Shown here: positions 24,846-36,425 of the stretch, in pieces
Position numbering within the stretch: position 1 is the stretch's first letter
How the letters are laid out: each line of letters opens with the position of its first letter
Source: Sporobolomyces roseus
Taxonomy: Eukaryota; Basidiomycota; Microbotryomycetes; Sporidiobolales; Sporidiobolaceae
Length of the DNA: 64,000 nt
Assembly: GCA_016617785.1 (NCBI GenBank)
Contig: JADILM010000010.1
Location: 1 to 64,000 of the forward strand
Direction: 5' to 3'
Position numbers and translations under genes: made by a program
The notes under the pieces: generated by a model
Told to the model about the DNA's origin: nothing
What the model saw: the letters and a program-made list of their open reading frames with translations, nothing else
Database searches by the model: none

Positions 24846-26157
24846 ATGTCAGACTCTCCACATCGGTGAGTCTCCTCTCATTCTTCTGACTTCCGCTCGC
24901 TGACCCTGTTTTGAGCAACAGTCTCAACTTTGAGGAAGCGGTTGAGATCTACGCCAACTTTTTCGAGAGTCAACGTCAAGACTCGGAGATCAAGGAGGAT
25001 TGGCGAATCAACTGGCCGACGAAGGACGAAATCAAAAATAGCTCGAGACCTCTCTCGTCTGACCTCGCGAAAGGTAAGCAAGCAAGTTCCAACAATTACC
25101 TTTCGTTCGATCGTCGCTAACGTTGTCTTTCGATGCTCTCAGATTGGAAGGTCAATCTCGCAATTGACGTTCCTGCAGGAGCAGTAAGAGTTCTCTCTGA
25201 GCGACAGCAAGGTGGAAAACTCAAACTACCCGTCCACCTCTACACTGCTCGAAACGGCGCCGATTTCAACGATTATAGTAAACCAGCCCTCGACCGCAGG
25301 GAACACGGTCCAGAACCCATGATCCCCGTCGTCGTCAGGTTTCCTTGTTACATCGAAGCTCGCATCAGGAGGACTGATCCATCTCGACTAGTTGGTCAAA
25401 TCTTGAGACCTAGGGACGAGTTCTCGATCAGGCTCCCACTCGTTGCGGGCTGGGATCACGTCATTCTCACTCCGCTCAATGTCGAGATTGAACCTGGTAG
25501 AATGGGAGATAGGAGTAACGGAGCTCCAACCGAGTTTGATACGAATTATCTACTCCTCACGCTTTCGAGATGCAACGAATCGTTTCGTGTCCTCTTTCGA
25601 TCTCGTCTAGCTTTGAAGGAAGGAGGAGATCGTCAAGAGCCAGACTCATGGGTACCGTGGGGACGATCGGTAAGCTTTCTTTGCTTTGACAAAGCAAAAA
25701 GCTCCCAAAGCTTTGCTAATCGCCGCTCGTTGAACTCAAAACACCTTGACTCGATTCCTCCGAGACACTTATGTGAGCGTACTTCCCCGCCTATCAGCTC
25801 TGATGAAAGCTGAGGCCTTGTGTGCGCATGCAGAGAGATGGCTTCGAGATCAAGTTTCGACTTCCTCCTCCAATCGCACCTCCTCGTGCTCTCCCACCTC
25901 CTAAGCTTATCTCTCCGATCCCTCACGCTACCTTGACGCCGCACCGCAAAATACAAGAGCGCTTCGTACCGGTTATGGATTTGAGAGGATATCAGAATTT
26001 TCATGTTTCGTCGATTTTTCCCTCTTTCTCGATTCTGTCACCTACTCACTCGAAGCTTTCTCTCTCGCAGCACGAAGATGATCGTGACTCTCACTCGCTG
26101 AGTCACCGTCAACAGAAGATCTACCGCCAACGTCAAGCTCAAGGAGGAAACTTCTGA
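24846..26157 (+). CDS. Unrecognised family A, member 2
   Basis: Paralogue of the gene at 17083-18471; the family is not one I recognise. Exon 1 is MSDSPHR; exon 2 LNFEEAVEIYANFFESQ...INWPTKDEIK; exon 3 DWKVNLAIDVPAGAVRVL, VHLYTARNG, VVVRFPCYIEARIRRTD, GAPTEFDTNYLLLTLS and FRVLFRSRL; then RDGFEIKFRLPPPIAPP and a last exon SHSLSHRQQKIY ending QAQGGNF (TGA at 26155-26157). Identical residues cluster at FDTxYLLLTLS, FRVLFRS and SHSLSHRQQKIY, so these are probably functional. The two copies share intron positions, including the unusual GTTTCG donor before the last exon, but lie in opposite orientation 6 kb apart. The junction around 25670-25850 is uncertain. There is no signal peptide or transmembrane helix. 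Confidence 0.72.
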
Positions 26158-26552
26158 GTCGATCTGAACTGTTTTGCGAAGCTTCAACTACAGAGATCTC
26201 GTTTCCTTTGTCTATCCCTCCGATACTTTCTGTCTCTGTGCCCCTTGCTTTGTTCCGTCGACATGTTCTATCTGTTCCTCAATCCGTTGCGTGCCGTGCG
26301 AAGCGAGAAAGAGAGGCTGAGAGTTTTCGTCAATGAACGTTATTCGGACTCGAGGCATTCACAGTTCGTTTCAATCAGGGAAACCTGTTGTCGATCTGCG
26401 AAAGCTCTACGAAAAACCAGGTGAAAAGAGTGCAATCTTTGTGCGATGCGACTGAAAAAACGTCCAGCGAAGTTGCCGGGGAGCCGGCGATTGAAAGCCT
26501 CCTTCCTCTCCTTCCTCCTTCCTCTCACTTTACACTACAACACTCTACAAAT
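26158..26552. other. Intergenic, promoter of acyl-CoA oxidase
   Basis: About 395 bases with pyrimidine-rich sequence close to the oxidase start (ctccttcctctccttcctcc). No recognisable gene; open frames continue upstream of the start but show no conserved residues. Confidence 0.4.
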
Positions 26553-29500
26553 ATGCCTACACCAGTCGCCAAGATTCCTGAACCCCCTACACCTAGGGAG
26601 ACGATGGCGAGTGAACGAAAGAAAGGAGAACAAGTGTTTGATGTTAGAAGGATGACTTATGCTATGGGAGGAGGAGAGAAAGGTTAGTCTTATTCATCTC
26701 TCTACTATACTCTACACCCCCCCACCTGCTCTTGAGAGGGAAAGGAGGAGAACGAGCCCCCCACCTCCTCACTCTCTCCTTCTCCTCTCCTTTCCTCTCT
26801 TTCCAACCGATCTGAACCAACCAGAATCGCCAAAGAAAGCTGACTAGCTTGAATGCATAGATGTGCTATTAAAGGAACGATTCATGCAAGATTTAGAGAG
26901 AGATCCTCTGTTTAGATTAGACGATATTCATGATTTGACCAAGAATCAGATTCGAGAGAGGTGAGCCTTTACTGTCCTCTCATTCCCTTCACCATCATCA
27001 GAAGACTGACCGCTCACCATACCTCGCGAAACTTAGAACAATGTCGAAATTGTGAGTTTCGCGTGAAACTCTTCCCCTAGTTTCGATCTGTAGAAGACTG
27101 ATCGATCTCACGTTCGAACAGTGGAACAATGGTACATTACGTGATGAACGAACGATTAGACGTCTTTACGAAACGAATGGAATTGATGGGTTTAGCCGAT
27201 CCAGCTTTCTGGACGAGGTGAGTTTTCACGAGCGTTTCGATCATCTCCCTTTTTAAAAGCTGATCGGATGTTTCTGCTCTCACAGATATGGTGTTCACTA
27301 CGGTCTCTTCCTCGGCGCTCTTCGATCCGGAGCTACATCGAATCAAATGTCGTACTGGATGTCGAAAGGAGTTCTAGGATTAAACGGAATGGTTGGATGT
27401 TTCGGCATGACTGAACTCGCTCACGGATCCAACGTCGCCGGACTCGAGACTACTTCGACCTTCGATCCTACGTCGGATGAATTCGTCGTTCATACTCCGA
27501 GCGTTTCAGCGACGAAATGGTGGATCGGTGGTGCAGCTCATTCGGCTACTCATTGCGCTGTATTCGCTCAAATGATTGTCGATGGGAAGAATTATGGAAC
27601 CAAGACTTTCGTTGTACCTCTGAGGAACCCAAAGTGAGTCCCCTTCGTCATCGTTTCGCTTTTCTCGGATTCGAGATAAAACTCGCTTACTCTACTATTC
27701 CGCTACAGGACGTATCAACTCCTTCCTGGAATCGCTATTGGTGATATTGGAAAGAAGATGGGACGAGATGGAATCGACAACGGGTGGATGTGAGTCTGTC
27801 CTTTCTTGCGGTTTCCCTCTCATTCCGAGTTTCGATAACTGATTCTCCTCGTTACCAATAGTCAATTCACCAACGTTCGAATCCCTCGAGCTTACATGCT
27901 CATGAAGCATTGTCAAGTTACTCGAGATGGAAAAGTTTCGGAACCAGCTCTCGCTCAATTGACCTACGGTGCTCTACTTCAAGGTCGATGCGCGATGGTT
28001 GCCGATGCTGGAAACGTCGCGAAGAAGGCTTTGACTATCGCTCTCCGTTACGCTGCTGTCAGAAGGCAATTCAAGGTCGGAAGCAACGAGGTGAGTCTCG
28101 GATCGAGATCAGAATCCATTCTTTCCGCTAAGCTGATCCTTCTTCGAGTCTTCGCAGCTCGAAACCCAACTCCTCGATTACCCGATTCACCAACGTCGAC
28201 TACTCCCTCTCCTCTCTCAAGCCGTCGCAATGGGATTCACCGCACTCCGAATGAATTCACTCTTCGAATCAATGTCGAACCAACTCGAGTCCCTCTCCTC
28301 CGACACCGACCCCGAAGAGACGAAGCTAGTACTCGAGAACCTCAAGGAAACCCACGCGACTTCAGCAGGATTGAAAGCGTTCTGTACTTGGGGAGCTTTG
28401 GAGTGTATCGAGAAATGTAGGGCGAGTTTGGGTGGTCACGGTTATTCAGCTTACTCTGGATTGCCGAGTATGGCTGCCGATCAAGCTGTTCAGTGTACTT
28501 GGGAGGGAGACAACGTGAGTATCGTATCGGTCTCTCGGCTTCTCGTTTCCACAAGCTGACTTCGATCCCGAGGATCACAGACTATTCTCACCCTTCAAGC
28601 TGGTCGATCACTCATCTCTTCCTACGCCGATGCTCTCAAGGGTACTAAGATGCCGGGAGGAACCTCCTACCTGAACGAACTTCCCTCGATCCTTACCTCG
28701 AAATGCCCCTCTTCCGACTCTGTCACGGATCTCAACGTCCTCCAGAAGGCGTGGGATTGCGTCTCTGCGAACGTCGTCAAGAAGGCTCATGAGGGATTCG
28801 AGGAGGCTATGAAGACGGGAATCGAGCGAGAAGAGGCATTGGAGAAATGCTCGCAAGAGAGATTCGTCGCTGCCAAAGTTCACACTACTGGTTACCTCTT
28901 CCGGTGCGTTCTATCTTCTCTCATCAGTCGTCTGATCAGCGCAGTGACTGACCACGGGACTTCCGAACACAGCATGTTCCACGAAGCCTTGATCGAACTC
29001 GAAAAGACCGAAAATCAATCAAACGGAGTCATGAAGACTCTCAACGAGATTTGTACCCTCTACGCCTGTTGGGCTATCGAAGAGAACGCTTCACATTTCC
29101 TCAAGTATGGATTCTTCAACGGTCAACAAATGGACGAGATCACGAAGGAGGTCACGAGATTGTGCGCCGTCTTGAGGGTCTCTGCTGTCGCTTTGACTGA
29201 TTCTTTCAACTTCTCGGATCACATCGTACGTCTCCTCTCCAGTCGTATGAGCGCTTCAAGCTGACCATGACCGGGATATGACAGATCAACTCGCCTCTCG
29301 GATGCTACGATGGAAACGTTTACGAGAAGTATTTCAACCGAGTCAAGGAGTCGAACCCCTTCGAACCTGTCCATCCTTGTACGTTCTGATCTAGCTCCTT
29401 TCTCCAGTTGACGGATGCTGACCCTTCCCTTCTTCCAGACTTTGAGCGAATCATCAAACCTTTGATCGAACGTGAACCTCTCGAACTCGGTGACGACGCA

Positions 29501-29635
29501 GAATCGATGGATCTCGACGAAGAGATCGAAGAGATCATTGACGAGAAGGAGGAAGAGCTCAAGGAGAAGCGAGAGGAAGGACCTAAAGATGGAGAAGCGA
29601 AGGAAGAGACCGTCAAGAAGGAAATCGAGAAGTAA
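26553..29635 (+). CDS. POX1: Peroxisomal acyl-CoA oxidase
   Basis: FAD enzyme of the first step of peroxisomal beta-oxidation, converting acyl-CoA to trans-2-enoyl-CoA with release of hydrogen peroxide. About twelve exons join in frame. Diagnostic blocks are [108 protein letters not shown] and [15 protein letters not shown], which contribute to the FAD and acyl sites. The ATG at 26553 gives [14 protein letters not shown]. After the normal family end (FERIIKPLI) there is an acidic/basic tail of roughly 55 residues ending KKEIEK, and no SKL-type peroxisomal signal; import may use a non-PTS1 route as for yeast Pox1. Family call is secure. Confidence 0.93.
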
Positions 29636-30081
29636 AGTTGAAGTTCGTTCTCCTAAGGTATAAAGCTCTGTTGTATAGATGTCGCTTGTTATCTTTCCTC
29701 TGTCTCTTCTAGCTCCCTTGTATGTACCGAATACTAAAGAATGCTTTGTTCCTTCCCGTCGTTGTTTCGCAAATTCGAGAGAGCGACGACTTCACCTTTT
29801 TCGTTCCTACACGCGAGTGTGACGGCAGTTACGACGAGAGTTTGAAGCCTGCACTCCTGCGAGTCCACTCGCGGATTGGTCGGTGTCAATCATCGAATTT
29901 CCCATGCCAACTTGCGAAAATCCTTTCTTTCTCCTTCTCCGCCTCACCACCAACTCGAAACTCAGGCCCGCAACAACAAGTACGTGACAGATACCTTCAA
30001 GACTCGTAGAGAGCTATAGATGACTCTCCTCGTGACCGCTGACTTTGAAATCGACTTCATCATCTCGAAGAACTTATCACG
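29636..30081. other. Intergenic between oxidase and F-box gene 1
   Basis: About 445 bases holding the oxidase 3' end and the promoter of the first F-box-like gene. Nothing else is recognised. Confidence 0.4.
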
Positions 30082-31621
30082 ATGGACAACAGCGATACGA
30101 CCTCTGGAGTAGCAGCAAGAGGTATGTAGAGCTCGATATCATTCTCTGCTTCCTCGCTAACAGCTCTAGCGCGTCAACAGCGACACCTTCATCTTCTTAC
30201 CCGCCCTCCTTCCTCAACCTCCCCGATGAAGTCCTTCGCCTCGTTTTCGAGTTCGACTACGCCGGCGAGAAGCCGATGTATCCATTTCACTACGTCCTCA
30301 ACAAACGAATCTCTGCCGTCTGTCTCTCCCTTCTCCACCGACACCTTTCAATCTCGAAAAAGACGAAAGATGCAGTCCTCGATTCGATCTACGAGGATCA
30401 GAAGCGAAGAGTCAGCCTGAAATCTCTCAAGCTGTACTTTGACAAGGAGGTACCGCGGATCACCTGCCGGATTCTCAAAGGACTCCCTCGTCTCACGAGT
30501 TTGAGTATCACTCTCTTCGACGGCGATTCGTTTCCAACCTACTTGACCGACGTCCTTCGATCCTTTGTCACTCTCCGTCATCTTCAACTTTCGGCTCGAT
30601 CTTTCACTCCGATTGAGGACACCACTTTCCGCTTCTCGGAATTGCCCGCCCTTCAAAGTCTCGATCTCGTTGACGGATGCGCGATGAACGCCCTCGTCGA
30701 CGGTACCGATCGACCAATCGACTTGACCCTCGACTACAGCTACAATGTACGGGAAGACCAGGAGAAGACGTATCCTGCTTTGCCCTGGTCGAGCATTCGA
30801 TCTCTCAATCTCCCGGTTTCCGACACTCTGATGGTCTTGTCTCTCAGACCGACCAGTGAATTCTGGAAGTCGCTTGCTGAAGCGATTGGCAAGGTAAGCG
30901 TCTCGTCAATTCATTGATATCCTGAGATGCTGTTTCTCATCCATTCTCGTTCTGCTTAGCTCGACTCTTCGAACGCCTCATCGTATCAACACGTCCCTTT
31001 GAAGGCTATCAGCCTGAAGGGGTTCTATGAATGCCCTCCTGAAGATCATCGCAATTGGCTTGATTTCCTCGACTTACTCTCCGAAACCCAACTTGAATCG
31101 CTTTCCCTCAACGACTTACTTCCGAACTCTCTGGACGAAGCGCAGAGACCTCTCGAGACAGTCAAAACGCTCTCGCTCACGACTGACCTGCGTCTGATCA
31201 AACACGGCGTGAGTGATCCTCCTATTCCCGCTCAGATTTCCCAATTAATTCGGGCCTCAAACAGTCGAATTGGCCCAATCTTCTCGCCTTTCTCGAACTC
31301 TTTCCCCATCTCGAGCATCTACACTTCGGAGGAAGTTGGTTCGATCGATACCTCCAAGCTGACGACGAAGGTGATCTTCCACCCGACGGACTTTTCTGAG
31401 ACGACTATAACCAACTCCTAAGTACCGTCGACGACTTGGCTCAGTCTCGCCTCATCGACTCTCGAGCTCGATACCCGTATCTCTACAGCTTATTCGACTA
31501 CTTGAGGGAGACGGCAGTTCGCGAAGTTCGACTTTCAAGTGTTATCGGGAATAGGGAAATGAGATGGCGACGATCTCGGTCTGGTGAAGCGTTTCAAGCT
31601 GATTGCTGGAACAAGGAGTAG
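30082..31621 (+). CDS. F-box/leucine-rich-repeat-like protein, copy 1, with in-frame TGA
   Basis: First of a tandem pair with the gene at 32301-33825. Exon 1 is MDNSDTTSGVAAR; exon 2 holds an F-box-like segment LNLPDEVLRLVFEFDYAG, then Leu-spaced repeats such as LKGLPRLTSLSITLF, VTLRHLQLSARSF and LPALQSLDLVDG, then PWSSIRSLNLP. Later exons give LDFLDLLSETQLESLSLNDL and NWPNLLAFLELFPHLEHLHF. In the reading frame set by the paralogue there is a TGA at 31397-31399. After it the frame stays open and homologous (RARYPYLYSLFDYLRETAV, NREMRWRRSRSGEAFQADCW) to a TAG at 31619-31621. No intron that removes the TGA keeps the frame. So copy 1 is truncated, read through, or early in decay. The F-box role (substrate adaptor of SCF ubiquitin ligase) is inferred. 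Confidence 0.7.
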
Positions 31622-32300
31622 GCTATTCGGGCGAAGAGGAGAACCGAAGAGCGGGATAATCGGTGAGTTGCGAGCCTTTCTTTCCAAGAAGAGAACTTTC
31701 GAATTAACGATTTCGCTTGTTTAGCCTCGTTATGGTTCTTTCAACTTCGTTATCGGCTCCTCTCATTCCGCTATTCAGGACGAAGCCGTCTCGAACGATG
31801 AATTGCGTGTCTGGTTGTCGCGAAGGGGAGATTGAGCAAAAACAGAAACAGGGAAAGCGTTCGGCTGAGGTGGATTCTGTAGTACTAGATCATGCACTGT
31901 AGCTTGCTTTCATTGTTCACCTTTGTAAGCACTGTATGGTGTACCGCTACTTGTAGCACTGGAGAGCTTCGAGGGTTTCGAGAGTTCCTTGCGAAACAGG
32001 TGATTTTTTTTCTCTTTCGTTACAGCGGCCTCGGGAGTTAGCTCGTAAGGGCATGTCTCAATATCGCTTCTTTAGTCAGCTACTCGATCGGTATTCTGTT
32101 TTATCCAAAAAGTTGTTGGCGAAGCGCCTGTTTTCGAACTTCGCTATTTCTTCTTCGTTCACCACCTCGCTACGGCCCCTATCTTCACAAGACACTACGG
32201 TGAGTACGCACAACCTTTAGAGAACACTGCGGCTGTCGCTCACTCGCTGCATAGACTTGGCAGCTCTCCTCAAACTTCATCTTTGGAATCAAGATTAGAG
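31622..32300. other. Intergenic between the tandem F-box genes
   Basis: About 680 bases. No gene is recognisable. It holds the 3' flank of copy 1 and the promoter of copy 2; an obvious duplicate of the upstream flank was not detected by eye. Confidence 0.4.
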
Positions 32301-33825
32301 ATGGATAACAGCGATGCGGCGTCAGGAGGTGCTGTAGGAGGCAAGCCCAACTTCTTGTATACTCTTCGTGCTTGTGCTAACCTTGCCTAGCGAATCAGGA
32401 GCAGGAGGAGGAGCTACTTCTTCAACCTCGCTTCTCTCTCTCCCCGATGAACTCCTCCGAGCAATCTTCCGCCTCGACTATGCCGAAGCAGAAAGCCGAA
32501 TGGACTCGCGGATTTACCTGAGGAACCCTATCCCTCATTATCTCATAAACAAACGACTTTTTTCCGTTTGTCGACCCCTTCTTCACACTCAAATCGCAAT
32601 CCACCAGTCAACTCAGGACCGGGCACTCGCCTCCCTCGTTGAGTCCGAAGATAGAAGATTAAACCTCCGGAAGGTCTCATTCGTTTCTGGACACACCCTC
32701 CCTCGACTCACCTTCGCCATTCTGTCACAACTACAGCATTTGACCAGTTTCACCGTGACAGGAGACAACAACCTTTCATATCCGGTAGCACTCACGCAAA
32801 CTCTCGTCAAGCTGCCCAATCTTCGACACCTGAAGCTTGCGAGTCGTGGGCCGATCAGCTTCGCAGACAAGACTTTTCGCTTCTCACACCTTCGTGCCCT
32901 TCAATATCTTGATGTTTATCCAAGGCCAGTCATTGAGCGGGCTCTGTCGTACGGCACGTATCGACCAATCGAATTGAAAATGTGGTTAGCTCAGCGTGAG
33001 GAGCCCGACTACCCCTCAATCCCTTGGTCTTCCATCAAGTCACTCCTGGTACCCTCGGACGATGCTGCAGCTATCTTGGACCTCGGAGCATCCAGCTCTT
33101 TCTGGAAGTCTCTAGTGGAGGCGTCGAAAGCTGTGCGTGAAACCTTTAGATCGATCTTGTTTCCCAATTACTGAATAATCTGCCCTTATCCAGCTCCCCG
33201 AGTCAAGTGCAGATCAGTCCGATTTCCCTCTAGAGTCACTCCGTCTCGGTAGAACCAATGGCAAACAGGAGGTTTCGCATTGGCTGCATTTCCTCGAGGT
33301 CCTCGCCCCGTTGCGTCTAAAATCCCTCAATTTGCAGAACTTCCTGCCTGTCAAACTCCACGACACTCAGTCACCTCTCGAGTCCGTGACGACCTTGACG
33401 CTCACGTCTGACCTGATACTGAAGGATGAAGTAAGTCAAACTAGTTTGCTTCTACACACTCGCTCTCTTGGCTCACGATCTCTCAATAGCAAAACTGGCC
33501 AAACTTCTTATCCTTCCTGGAGCTCTTCCCGAACCTCAAGCATCTTCACCTTGAAGGCGGATTCTTTGATCAGAAGGTATTCAGCGAGTTTTCAGCCCTC
33601 CGAATCTCGCAAGTCTTGCGTTCCAATTCTACTTCAACTCATGCTCGAGGACAATATCCCTACCTCTTCCTGACGCTCGACTACCTACGAGGTACTTCCG
33701 TGCTTGACTTTCGCTTCCGAAGTCGTGGCGAGAGTCGGGAAATGAGATGGTCACGTTCTTCGTCGGGCGACTCCTTCCAAGGTGAGCTCTGGAAGCATGA
33801 GATCGCTGCTTCAGCGCTTTATTGA
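32301..33825 (+). CDS. F-box/leucine-rich-repeat-like protein, copy 2
   Basis: Intact tandem paralogue of the preceding gene. Exon 1 (MDNSDAASGGAVG) matches copy 1 and ends at a GC-type donor (GCAAGC); the acceptor AATCAG leads to AGGGATSSTSLLSLPDELLR, the F-box-like start. Leu-rich segments follow (LSQLQHLTSFTVTG, KLPNLRHLKLASRGP, HLRALQYLDVYP), then PWSSIKSLLVPSDDAA, LHFLEVLAPLRLKSLNLQNF and NWPNFLSFLELFPNLKHLHL. The end is QYPYLFLTLDYLRGTSVLDF, REMRWSRSSSGDSFQGELW and SALY, TGA at 33823-33825. Four exons; all later introns are GT-AG. Most probably an SCF substrate receptor or an orphan LRR protein; target unknown. Confidence 0.72.
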
Positions 33826-34892
33826 TCACAGGTAGGTGAGCTACATAATTCCCTTCCGCTGACTCTAGTTTCGTAGCTGATCCCGAATTTGCGAACAGAT
33901 CACGTCAAACACCAATCAAGACGGATCACGTACCCTTTCGACGGGAGCACGGGACAAGGAGAAGGATGAGTTTGAATGCACAGAAGGCTGTCGGGGATTG
34001 AGAGGGAGCGGAGGATGAGAAAAGGGAGCAACTGTAGATTCAGATTCACTCAAGTCGAAACCGGGATCATTTCACTCGTCCAATCTTCCAGCCGCCGTGG
34101 CCTTCGAGTCTAGAGAGAAGCACTTTGAACAGAGCTGCTCTTCTGTATTTTGTACGAGCAGCTCTACATTCAAGCGAGGACTACTTTCTCATTTCAATAC
34201 ACTGTTCGTCGTTCTCGCAACCCGTGATCCCTTCTTTTTAAAAGGCTTCTATATTTCCGAAACAGACACAACTCGTCCAATGCCTCCGTCTCTATTCCGG
34301 CTTACTCGCTTCGACCATCTTTTCTCGCCGTTTCGTTTCCTTTGCTGGCGATTTCAAGTCGTCTCCTTTCGCATTGTCTCTCGATTTCTGCAGCATGTGC
34401 CTAGCGAGGATAGAAATCTACATTAAGCTCCGTTATCCGAATTAGCGATTCGATAAAATCGCGAGAGAGCGAAATTGGAACGACCAGCAATCCTCGAAGG
34501 GAGTCTCGAAGCTGACATCGACGGGTGTGGCCTCTGAAGCTGCTCTACTTTGTCCGTTGCTCCATACTAAAGCTATACAGACTGCTACAGGTCTTCTCTG
34601 AGAGTGCGTCGAAGCGTAAGAGGGCGAAGAAAATCTGGTATCTTTTCTTCGCTTCTACCACTCACTCTCGCTGTGTTCTGACGACTCGAAACACTCCTGA
34701 GGATCAACTAGAAATCAAAAAGTGAGCTACAAGTGCTCCCAAGCCATCGAACATCGTTGCTGATTCACCCCTCCTCACTTTAGATCAAATCAAACAACTC
34801 GATCAAACTCGCCTAGGTTCAGCTCGAATAGCTTCAGCGTAGCTCGTATTAGCTTCAGTGAGTTCAGTGATCTAATTCACTGTCCTCAAGCG
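33826..34892. other. Intergenic region before the orphan gene
   Basis: About 1.07 kb without a supportable gene. Open frames here start at non-ATG codons and lack splice partners. It ends with a 20-bp tandem duplication at 34821-34860. Confidence 0.4.
34821..34860 (+). repeat. Imperfect 20-bp tandem repeat
   Basis: Two units, 34821-34840 (agctcgaatagcttcagcgt) and 34841-34860 (agctcgtattagcttcagtg), differ at four or so positions. They lie some 30 bases upstream of the orphan gene start and could be part of its promoter or 5' leader. Confidence 0.7.
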
Positions 34893-35901
34893 ATGCTGAC
34901 AAGTCGATTGAGTTTAGTCTTTTCCTCGCTTCGCTTCTTTCACCTCAACTACCAGCTTGAACTCCCAATGCTTTACTCTGGCAATGCAGCCTTCTTTTAC
35001 GGCGTCTACGTCGAGTCTGCACTTCTCTGCTTTGCTGCCGAAGCTTATTCTAAGCAGAAGAACTCCATTCACGCGCTCAACCTCATCTCCGCTCGTAAGC
35101 GCGACAATTCACTTCGAACGGTCGGAGACAGCAAAGGGAGTGTAACGAAGGTATCGAACCAGATCTGGAAGATGATCAAGGTCGAAATCATTCGTATCGC
35201 CATGAACGAAGCAGAGCGAAAGGATTTGAAGGGGAACAGGAATGGCAAAGCTTCCTGGAAGGAGATCGAGTCTACTAGTGAGTTGAAAACTGAATACGGA
35301 GGTTATGGAGAGAACAAGGGTATCGAGAAAATGTTGTACAGGCACGAAGGCGTAAGCTTCTTCTCGAGATCTAAGCTCTGAACCAGCACGAGCGAGACTA
35401 ATAGTCGCGGTAATTGTACAGCAATTGGTCGGTCTCATGATGGCATTCGAACTCGCCGTACCCACCTCGATGCCCTTCAGTCTCGAGGACTACAGCGGAG
35501 ATGATCCTCATACTCTCACTCCCGTCGGTCTCCCTCAATACGCAACCGACAAGCCTGCCATTCCGCAATGGCCTCCTCAAGCTTCTACGCCTTACGCATA
35601 CGATCGAGGACCGTTGTACGGCACTCTTCGATACTCACAAAGTTTCTTCGATCTCCCGTCTGACGCCAACGAGCGGCTTCACAACTTCCTCACTCTCTTC
35701 AGCCTCGAGTCGAAGGATCCGAAATGCGGAACTGCTTACACTCCTCGTCAAAACGAGACTAGGATCGCGCCATCCAAGAAGGGGAAGAAACCTCGTGCAG
35801 CTACTCACAAATCCAGGTGTTGCTCGAACGAGATCGAACCTCACTGGTACCTCGCAGCTACTGCATCGCACGATGATGACCTTCATCCCGAAAACGAATA
35901 A
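34893..35901 (+). CDS. Orphan two-exon protein
   Basis: Not recognised. Exon 1 starts at the ATG at 34893 (MLTSRLSLVFSSLRFFHL) or possibly at the internal ATG giving MLYSGNAAFFYGVYVES, and ends before a GTAAGC donor; the acceptor TGTACAG leads to QLVGLMMAFELAVPTSMPFS. Features include a predicted helix with paired charges (KMIKVEIIRIAMNEAERKDL), FFDLPSDANERLHNFLTLFS and a CC pair near the end (KSRCCSNEIEPHWYLAA). The first 20 residues are hydrophobic and could be a weak signal anchor. The stop TAA is at 35899-35901. No paralogue in the window. The gene could be lineage-specific. Confidence 0.5.
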
Positions 35902-36425
35902 GAGGAGAAGAAAGAGGAGAATGAGATCGAAAAGTCGCTTGAACTGGGAAAGGAAGAAGAAGTAGCTTGAATTGCGTTCTCTAGCTTGAAATCACTACCA
36001 TCTGTTTCTGTACTCCTCGAACGCAAATCGAGAGATTCGATGAATCTGATCGAACCGAGCCTGTGAGCAAACTGCATGAGTACAGCGACGAAACGAGAGC
36101 AGCGAAAAGGGAAGTTACTGTGATCTCCTGCAGCTCGGCTCGACGAAAGCTGACCTTGACTCCTCGTGGTCAGTCTCAGCCAGCGTGATGTCCCGATCCC
36201 TAATCGAAGCCTCACGCCGAGAGTGCCAGACGAAGTTTTCGAAACGTTGACGAACGGGCTTGACGCGATCCTGAGAGCGCTGTTTCGCAGACTGCCCTTC
36301 GTCTGATAGACTGCCCTTCGTCCTGATCGGCTTCGGACTACTTCTCAGCTCAGAAGAGAAGCGCTGAGCATTCTCCCCTATCCGTAGCCTTCCTCATCTC
36401 ACCTATCACGATTCCGTTCCTCCCC
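35902..36425. other. Convergent intergenic region
   Basis: About 520 bases between the orphan gene stop and the SUZ gene stop. A short direct repeat (agactgcccttcgtc, twice, 36290-36325) is the only structure seen. Confidence 0.4.

Noticed and set aside
29320..29616. Serine-rich minus-strand frame opposite the end of acyl-CoA oxidase
   Set aside because: It mirrors the Glu/Lys-rich coding of the oxidase tail (GAG/GAA read as CTC/TTC and TCT), and has no independent support.
34097..34426. Open frame of about 109 codons upstream of the orphan gene
   Set aside because: It begins at a GTG, has no splice partners and a random-looking composition.
36290..36325. Short direct repeat of agactgcccttcgtc as a mobile-element footprint
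   Set aside because: Only two copies of about 15 bases, no terminal repeats and no transposase; it is listed only as a small repeat within the intergenic entry.
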